A stretch of 64,000 nucleotides of DNA from the NCBI GenBank assembly GCA_030248215.1, contig JASANG010001457.1, positions 19,444 through 83,443 on the forward strand. The letters run 5' to 3'. The first letter of the stretch is position 1, and each line of letters starts with the position of its first letter. Made by a program: the position numbers and the translations under genes. Source of the DNA: Enoplolaimus lenunculus. Lineage: Eukaryota > Nematoda > Enoplea > Enoplida > Thoracostomopsidae. The notes beneath the pieces were generated by a model, which worked only from the letters and a program-made list of their open reading frames with translations, was not told the DNA's origin and ran no database searches. Positions 57,197-64,000 of the stretch are shown here, one piece after another.

Positions 57197-58397
57197 CAAG
57201 CTTCCAAAACACCATGAAATCCTATTTAACCTGCAGAATATAATATACAGGCTAAAATTTTCCAGGATTCTATAGCATATAACTGTTTCATGATTAGCGT
57301 TTCAGTTAATTCGATCCTTAACGCTTTGTCAGAACAGTAAATCTGTAATGGTGTAGCTATCGTAGTATACGTATGTCTTAATATGATACCAACAATATAC
57401 TGAAAGAACAGAACATGTTTTACATATATATTTAGTACTCATCTCTGAATTTGTCTGCGTAATGCTAATATAATTGGCCAGTACGCATCACTGCATAGCA
57501 TTCACATCTGCTTGTTGCCTAAACATCGTTGCGAGAAATCTCATTGCTTATTACATATGCCAGGCAGCTGAAAATGTACCTAACAACGCTATGCTCTCAC
57601 TATCCTCAGTGTGCTTAGATATTAAATACGTATTACCGTTGCTAGCCATATTGGTAATACGGTTTGAATTGACACGGTGGCCGTGACACAAAAATGCACT
57701 AAACATAAACTAACCTTGGATAAAAGTTGAACAGCATAGATTGTTACGTTGAACAGGTTAATGTACATATAAGGCATATATAATTAACAAATTATCAATA
57801 AGCGTTAAAGAAACACGCGCTAGTTTACCTGCATTGCTCAACCTGAAACTTCTGTATGGGATATCTATGACACAACTGGTATTCCAAAAATGGAAAGAAA
57901 AAACTATAAATCTTGATCTTAGATATCATTTGTTGCGTAGCAATTTTACATAAAACTAGATATAAGTTGATATCTTACTTAAGTTATCGGTTCAAACGTT
58001 TAAATACGTTATATATTACTTTTAATCCCCAGTCGACTATTCAGGCAAACATTTTACTAGGACTTGTTATTCCAAAAACTTTCGCCGAAAAATCCGGTCC
58101 GGGCCCGGGTTTTCGTTCATGAAAAGCCGCGTCCGTGTCCCGGCCGGGATTTTACAACAAATCATTCCGGGTCCGTATCCGGCTGTAACAAAAATACTCG
58201 GAAAAAAATTAACTTAGTGATTCTAACATCCCGCACCTACATTCTGAATAGTAACTCTATCGTGCCTAAATTAAATAGGTTAAAGAATTTATCAGATAGT
58301 TGCACAATTCCGCTAACCCTGTGAAATACATTAGAAACAAAACAACCCCAACATGTGTGTTAAGAAATTTATCGTATTTCGTATGTAAATTCAAAAC

Positions 58398-58970
58398 CCG
58401 TAGGCTGAAAGTTCGATCCTTGCACTGGAGGGCCGCTTTTCCAGCAGTTGAAAGGACTGAAGTCCCGATTCCTACCTAAAGTGACATGGGGCCACGCCGT
58501 GAGCGCAATGGTAGTGCCGCGCTGTGAAACGGCAGCCAGTCAAAAATAGGTTGGATGGTCAAGGGACGACCTTGTTGAAAATTGGGGCATGTAAGCATGC
58601 GAGACATGTTTGTCATGCTGCATATTCACTATATGCAATGTACATTGTATACTACGTATGCTTGGCTGCAGCATATGTTCGACAAATAGCAGACGATAGA
58701 AGCTGTTTGAGAGGCGGACTACGTGGCAAAGTGGTAACAGCGTCTGCCTGGCCTGAGACACACTAGGTCGCTAGCCCGAAGCCACCCGTAACCCGCTTTT
58801 CCAGCTGCTTAGTTAAAAAACGTCTGATGTCACCGTTCCTATCCAGACTGACCCATAGATATTCAAAATCATCGGTATCGACACATCCATAGTAAGGACA
58901 GTACGTTATTCTCTGATTTAATTGAAATAAACTTTTGTGAATGACATCAGTATAGTTGCATTGCATACTG
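58398..58970 (+). mobile_element. tRNA-like SINE cluster, right arm
   Basis: This is the mirror of the left-arm SINE-C region. It has a B-box-like AAGTTCGATCC and CGCTTTTCCAGCAGTTGAAA body at 58408-58460, a second head GTGAGCGCAATGGTAGTGCC at about 58500, and a third head GGCGGACTACGTGGCAAAGT at about 58713 with body CCCGCTTTTCCAGC. Confidence 0.5.
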
Positions 58971-59079
58971 CCTATTAAATTTTGCACAGAGCTGCTAGAA
59001 TATATATGAAGACAGTAATTCTGTCATATCTTTAAAAATTCGGGTCACGTTCAGCGTTTAAGTTATAACGGAAAATAAA

Positions 59080-59297
59080 TAGGAGTCCGAGTCCGTGTTG
59101 GCATTCTTAAAATTCCGGGTCGGGTCCAGGTCTGGGTTTGTACCGGGTAAACATCAGGTCCCGCGTTTGTCTTCTAGGAAATTAGGGTCCGGGTTAGAGT
59201 ATTTATTATTAATGTTGCAACTCTACTTACTAGGTTTCGATCCCAAGACCGACAGATTCTCAGTCCAGCACGATACCACTAAGCCACGCCGCCCTAC
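59080..59297 (-). mobile_element. SINE-B and GGGTCC repeat, right arm
   Basis: This is the inverse of 46270-46490: B-box and A-box in the same spacing on the minus strand, next to degenerate GGGTCCGGG words. Confidence 0.5.
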
Positions 59298-59944
59298 ACT
59301 TAGCTGCTGCGTTTTCTGTTTTTATGCCTTATAAGAACCTCAACATTATACACATGTATAAAGGACTCTTACCATGTTTTTTTACCACTATAACAAACGA
59401 ATGCACTACATATGTAGTCTGCATTTTTCCAATGTGCAGCGTCGGCATGAGGTTTTTATTTGTTTCCATTCGTCCTCGTGTGGCGCTCTGGCAAATTAAC
59501 AAGAGCGAATTTAAGTTTTTTTTTTTTTTTTTTTCCGCCAAATCTTCTTTGTTATTTTGTTACTGATTTCTCGTGCGTAAGTTGTGCGTGCAAGTTTTTT
59601 TTGCTGCAAACGCTTGCACATTTTTAATACAGTTTTATGCACTGAATGTGAAGGGGGAAAAAAAGAACTAGCTACAGTATTTTACAGTAATTTTTTTGAA
59701 GTTTTACCGTATAAAAGTTTTGCGGATATTAAGAACGATTACCGCACCAATTGTTGTTTCTTTCATTTCATATACCTCCCGTCATTTGTACCTCAACTAA
59801 TGAGCAAAAACGGAGGCGTACTGTAAAAGAAGAAAGGACAGTACGGTTTTACTTATTCTACTGAGCCTTCACCTTTTTTTCAACACTTTTACCCATAAAT
59901 ATTGTATAAATTCTCCAATTTTTAAAACGATTTCCGACTCTTCG

Positions 59945-60175
59945 GTTTTTTTATTTTTTTTCGCTCGGGATTTTGGGAAATTGCAATTTTTGGAGGGGAA
60001 AGGGTGCGGAGATTAGATTTGCCGGAAATTTTTTTTTTGGGAAATAGATAGAGTACCAGGAAAATGGAGATTTTGGGCGCAGCGAACTCCGCTCGGGATT
60101 TTGGAAATTGGGATAGTGAGAAAAAAAAAAAGGACCCGGGAAAAGGGGATTTTGGGCGAAGCCTTGCGCTGGCGG
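59945..60175. repeat. GGGAAATTGGG minisatellite, right arm
   Basis: This is the mirror of 45380-45645 but markedly rearranged: homopolymer runs (A, T) are longer and several units differ. Confidence 0.6.
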
Positions 60176-60434
60176 CATAACGTTTGAAGAATTTTCAGAA
60201 CAATAAATGAGACAGTAACCCCCCACTTACCGTGTGTGGTGAAATTGTCCGCTTGTGCAGAATTTGAGCTACATGTTTGCCGTAATTTTTTATTTTACGT
60301 TGCTCATATAATTTAAAAATGTTGACTTTTCCTGTTGAAGGTTACCCTTCGGAAACCAAATATTCCGCCAAACCCCCTCTTTGAAAATGCGGGGTAGTTG
60401 TGGTATAATTTTAAGAATACACAATAACTGTGTT

Positions 60435-62747
60435 GGCCCTTATTACGCTGAGGGCCGTCCCGCTCTCCCGGGACAGTGGGACAGCGGGACAGCGTGACAG
60501 TGGGACAGTGGGAAAGCGGGACAGCAGGACAGCGAGAGCTGTGGGGCAGTGGAACTGAGGAACAATGGGACAGCCGGAACAGCGGGACAGCGGGACATGA
60601 AGATTATAATTTTGCTCGGAACTTGTGACACATACCCTTTGCTGTTTTCCAAATCGTTTCGATACGCGACCACTTCTACATTAAAAATGAACAATCTTAC
60701 AAGTTGGGGTACTTGATTTATGTATTTTAAGCAATAAATTTTTAAAAAACGCAAAATTATCAGGGCAGCGACTGTAAACACTGCATTTGATATAAATTGA
60801 TTTGACGGTGTCTTAGATACTAAATTGCACCATTGGCATTTGCTGAATTAATTTTTTAAACTCAATTGACGCCTGCTGTAGTTAACATGGTCTCAGATGA
60901 CGGATGCTGTGATTGTATTATAAGAATCTGTAGGCGTTTATTTGTATTGTTTAGCAAAACAAGAAATGGCAATATTATAGATAGTATTAAACTGAAAATT
61001 TTTCGCTTAACCCTTTTCTCACATGAATATTTTCTATTTCTTGTGAGACCTCTTATTATGCTAGGATTCAAACCCAGTGAATGAGAATGGGAGGCGTATA
61101 CCATCACCACTCAGCATAGGAGCTTGACTCGCTAGAGCCCGAGGGGGCTCTCACGTCTTGTGGTGATTTAGTACTATGTTTACGTGTTGCAATTGTTAAA
61201 CACGGTGAGATATGTTATCTAACGTATATACACTGCGCTAAGTTGCCTATTGGCAACTCGAATTGAGAAGGGGTTAATAATTGACGAATTGCACTTCAAA
61301 TATTCGCTTTTGAGTTATTGCCAAACTGTACCAGAACATAAGTTAACATTACACCTACTGTTAAATTTTATAAATTTCAATTCAAAAGAGTTGCCCAAAA
61401 TATTCAAACAGCTTTTACGTTCAGCCTGACTCATGCATAGGTACCCCTCCCTAGATACTGTAACATAAAAATCCGCCATTGAAGGTTACTGTTCATTTTA
61501 CTGACAGTAGCCGTCAATTGAAATTTTAAAATTTTAAAATTTTAAAAAAAACAGCGACACTACTTGCAATAACTCGTATGGCTAAAGCAAAAATCAATTG
61601 ACGATGTGAAATTCCGCAGACCGTTCGGAGCACGCATAAAGACCGCATTGTGTCAAAATGATTAGAATTTTTGTTAATTTGGCCAAAATTTAAAAGTATA
61701 TTTTAGTCGGCAGCCGAGCAAAAGAAATAAAATTGAACAGTGTTGCAAGCGTCACCAGAGTACAAGCTTAAATTGTAAAGATTTTTTATTTAATCCGATT
61801 CAAACAACAGAAAAATTTTGAGCTTTTCAAAGTTCATATACTTTGAATTTCTCGCGTAGGATTACATGCGTTTATTGGGGCACCTGTCAATTGGCACTTT
61901 GTAACGTTTTTGCACAATAGGGCTCTAATTCTTGCATATATGTAGAATAGCTTTAATGTGGGACAGCAGAGGCCCACGTTACTTTTAGGGTCGCTTGCAA
62001 TCGCAGCCGTTCAGGAGAGCGGCAGCCTCAAAGTGAAAAGGTCTCTCTACCGCACTTTTTTATTTTAGTGCATATTTTATACGTTAAATAACAGAACTTC
62101 CCTTGGTTTAGGCAGAGGAAATGTGTAAGTGGAAACATTGTCTCCCGGCTGGCCCTAATAGTAACATGGGCCGTCCCAGCTGTCCCGCAGTCCATTTCGT
62201 CCGGGCTGTCCTGCTGTCTGCTGTCAAGGCTGTCCCATTGCCCTGCTGTTCCGCTGTTTTATTGTTCCGGCTGTCCCCGCTGTCCCAGCTGTCTCAGCTG
62301 TCCCGTTGTCCCACTGTCCCATTTTCCCACTGTCCCATTCTTCTGCTGTCTCGTTGTCCCAGCTGTCCCATTGTCCCATTGTCAAGTTGTCTCACTGCAC
62401 CATTGTCCACTGTCCCATTGTCCCCGTGTCCCGTTGTCCCACTGTCCCAGCTGTCCCATTGTCCCACAATCCCGTTGTCCCACTGCCCCGCTGTCCCACT
62501 GTCCAGCTGTCCTACTGTCCCGCTGTCCCTTTTCCCACTGTAGTACTGTCCCACTGTCCCACTATCCTACCGTCCCACTGTCCCGTTGTCCCACTGTCCT
62601 TCTTTCCCACTGTCCCACTGTCCACCTGTCCCAATGTCCAACTTTCCCACTGTCTCACTGTCCCGCTGTCCTACTGTCCCGCTGTCCCATTATCCCGCTG
62701 TCCCACTGTCCCGGGACAGAGAGACGGCCCTCAGCGTAACATGGGCT
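60435..62747. mobile_element. 2.3-kb hAT-like element with satellite ends, right arm
   Basis: This is the inverse of 42824-45126, flanked by ACTGTGTT at 60427-60434 and 62748-62755 (complement of AACACAGT). The satellite arrays are at about 60470-60600 and 62170-62720. The preserved target duplication shows the element was present before the arms separated. Confidence 0.85.
61010..61195 (-). mobile_element. tRNA-derived SINE-A, right arm copy
   Basis: This is the minus-strand mirror of 44384-44565 with a few changes (the B-box region reads GGGTTTGAATCCTAGC), within the 2.3-kb hAT-like element. Confidence 0.65.
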
Positions 62748-63544
62748 ACTGTGTTTAATATAATTTCAATATAGACGTAAATTACCTAGTTGGGTGAGGG
62801 TTGTTGGGGCACAACGCCTTCGAGAACACAATAAAAAACATCTTCCCGAGATAAAACTTTCCATCCTCCACATAGATTCCTTTTTAAATTACGTTCTCAG
62901 GGGGGCGCCCCCCTGAACCCCCCGCAATTTTAAGGGATCCTAAGCAGGACGGGGGGGGAGCCCCCCCCAAACCCCCCGCACTAGGCGGCTCTCACACTTA
63001 AGCTGCACAGACACAGTATTGCTTTGCGCGGAGGTTTGGGGAGGTCGAGAGCCCTTTGAAAACTCAAAAGAAAATGTTTTTTAATGTGAGCAAGTTTCCC
63101 AAGTGCGGGAGATCAAATGAGCGAATTTGGCTACAAAAAGGCAAAGCCTTCTTGCATTCGTCTGTCTATGGTTCCGCCAAGCCTATGCCCGAACCTAAGT
63201 ATACACCTTAACTTTTTCCAGGATATTTGGATTTAAAATTGGCAAAAGACCCGTGATACTGCTAGTTTGAGAAATTGGGGTATTACCCGGGAAATTAGGA
63301 TATTACCCGGGATATTGCGATTTTGGGAAACTGGGATATTACGGAGAAGTTTAGGATTTTGGGAAATTGAGGTATTCCTCGGGAAATTGGGAGGGACCTT
63401 TTCTATACATGGGCCATTTTAAAAACTTCGATATATCCGTCATCTTTCTGTGAAATTTTCGAAGGGCCGGTTAATTGATGTACGCCTCGATTGTGTTCGC
63501 AGAATAATAAAACATTTTTGAAACTTTTATACGTCAATGTTTCT

Positions 63545-63792
63545 CTGTTAATACCAATGGGTTGATTAATCGTTTAGCAACGAGTTGGTTCTTTCTGAAT
63601 TAGTATCAGTAAACTTTAACTCGACAATCTGAGTTAAGTTGATTGTTACTACTGAGCTGAGGTTACTCTGGATAGAGTTGATTACTTAACTTAGAATGAA
63701 TTGCATCAACTCAAAATACTGAGTTCTGATAGTTCTAACTGTAGTCCGAGTGATTCAACTAATTGTGAGTTAAAATCAACTCACTGAAATAT
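63545..63792. mobile_element. Decayed TA-type MITE, right arm copy
   Basis: This is the inverse of 41775-42028, ending ACTCACTGAAATATACACTG. Confidence 0.6.
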
Positions 63793-64000
63793 ACACTGTT
63801 GTTTTTCTTTTCCGTTATTTCGATCACTATCGTTTTCGTTTTTTACTATCCGTTTACACCCTGAGCACTATCAATGTTCGCTTTCTGAGCCTATAATCTC
63901 AAAAGGATGTAGTACCTGTCACCAGTTGGGAATATTTACTTGCAGAACACATTTAACAAGCCAATGGGTATTTCACATCGTTGCGCATTTGCTGCATTAG

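Larger units (their letters stand above)
41572..64000. repeat. Giant inverted repeat: arms 41572-52214 and 53393-64000
   Basis: The last bases of the window (TGCGCATTTGCTGCATTAG) are the exact inverse of those starting at 41572. Matched pairs run inward in order through the whole region: MITE 41775/63790, 8-bp satellite 42850/62720, hAT-like ends 42824/62747 and 45126/60435, SINEs, Ldh exons 1-6, the LINE, and CAG/CAA microsatellite 52090/53490. Homology stops inside Ldh exon 7 (52214 and 53393), leaving a unique spacer of about 1180 bases. Coordinates of matched points add to about 105566-105578 throughout, so indels are small. The right arm reaches the window edge and may continue. Confidence 0.97.

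Noticed and set aside
62121-62774. The same Cys/Pro-repeat frames in the right arm
   Set aside because: They are the mirror image of the satellite frames in the left arm.

Overview
The window looks like nuclear DNA of a nematode. The evidence is GCCTAA/TTAGGC (nematode telomere-type) repeats scattered through small transposons, a triple-ShK secreted protein, a nematode-type carbohydrate sulfotransferase pair, a chemoreceptor-like 7TM gene, and spliced genes with GT-AG introns and T-rich acceptors. It is gene-poor and full of short non-autonomous transposons. The species cannot be named from this sequence.

Layout. 1-5 kb: repeats only. 5.1-6.8 kb (+): a single-exon orphan 7TM receptor with a very long third cytoplasmic loop. 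6.9-8.1 kb: a 577-bp direct tandem duplication carrying a small hAT-like element. 10.0-11.4 kb (+): a two-exon secreted Arg/Asn-rich protein. 14.6-17.0 kb (+): a four-exon secreted protein with three ShK domains. 17.2-18.1 kb: a weak Cys-rich peptide candidate and a weak membrane exon. 20.7-21.6 kb (+): a probable two-exon single-pass membrane protein. 23.7-28.4 kb and 33.0-40.8 kb (-): two paralogous four-exon type II membrane sulfotransferases with identical intron phases (1,2,2). Both can be assembled completely, as 443 and 515 codons. Their introns are packed with MITEs, minisatellites and a set of evenly spaced hairpins.

41.57-64.0 kb: a giant inverted repeat. Two arms of about 10.6 kb (41572-52214 and 53393-64000) face each other across a spacer of about 1.18 kb, and the right arm runs off the window end. 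Each arm carries a malate/L-lactate dehydrogenase-like gene (Ldh_2 family) broken near the centre of the palindrome, an antisense LINE fragment in one of its introns, a 2.3-kb hAT-like element bounded by 8-bp satellite DNA and an exact 8-bp target duplication, and tRNA-like SINEs. Exons compared between the arms are identical, while simple-repeat stretches have diverged strongly. It could be a true inverted duplication or two haplotypes joined in assembly; the sequence alone cannot decide.

How the genes relate: the two sulfotransferases are tandem duplicates, and the downstream one (5' end at 40.8 kb) has lost residues expected for PAPS binding, so it may be a non-catalytic relative. The two secreted proteins at 10 and 14.6 kb share Asn-rich motifs resembling beta-helix turns. 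Several repeat families could be confirmed by target-site duplications visible in the sequence: 8 bp for hAT-like families, TA for Tc1/mariner-like families.
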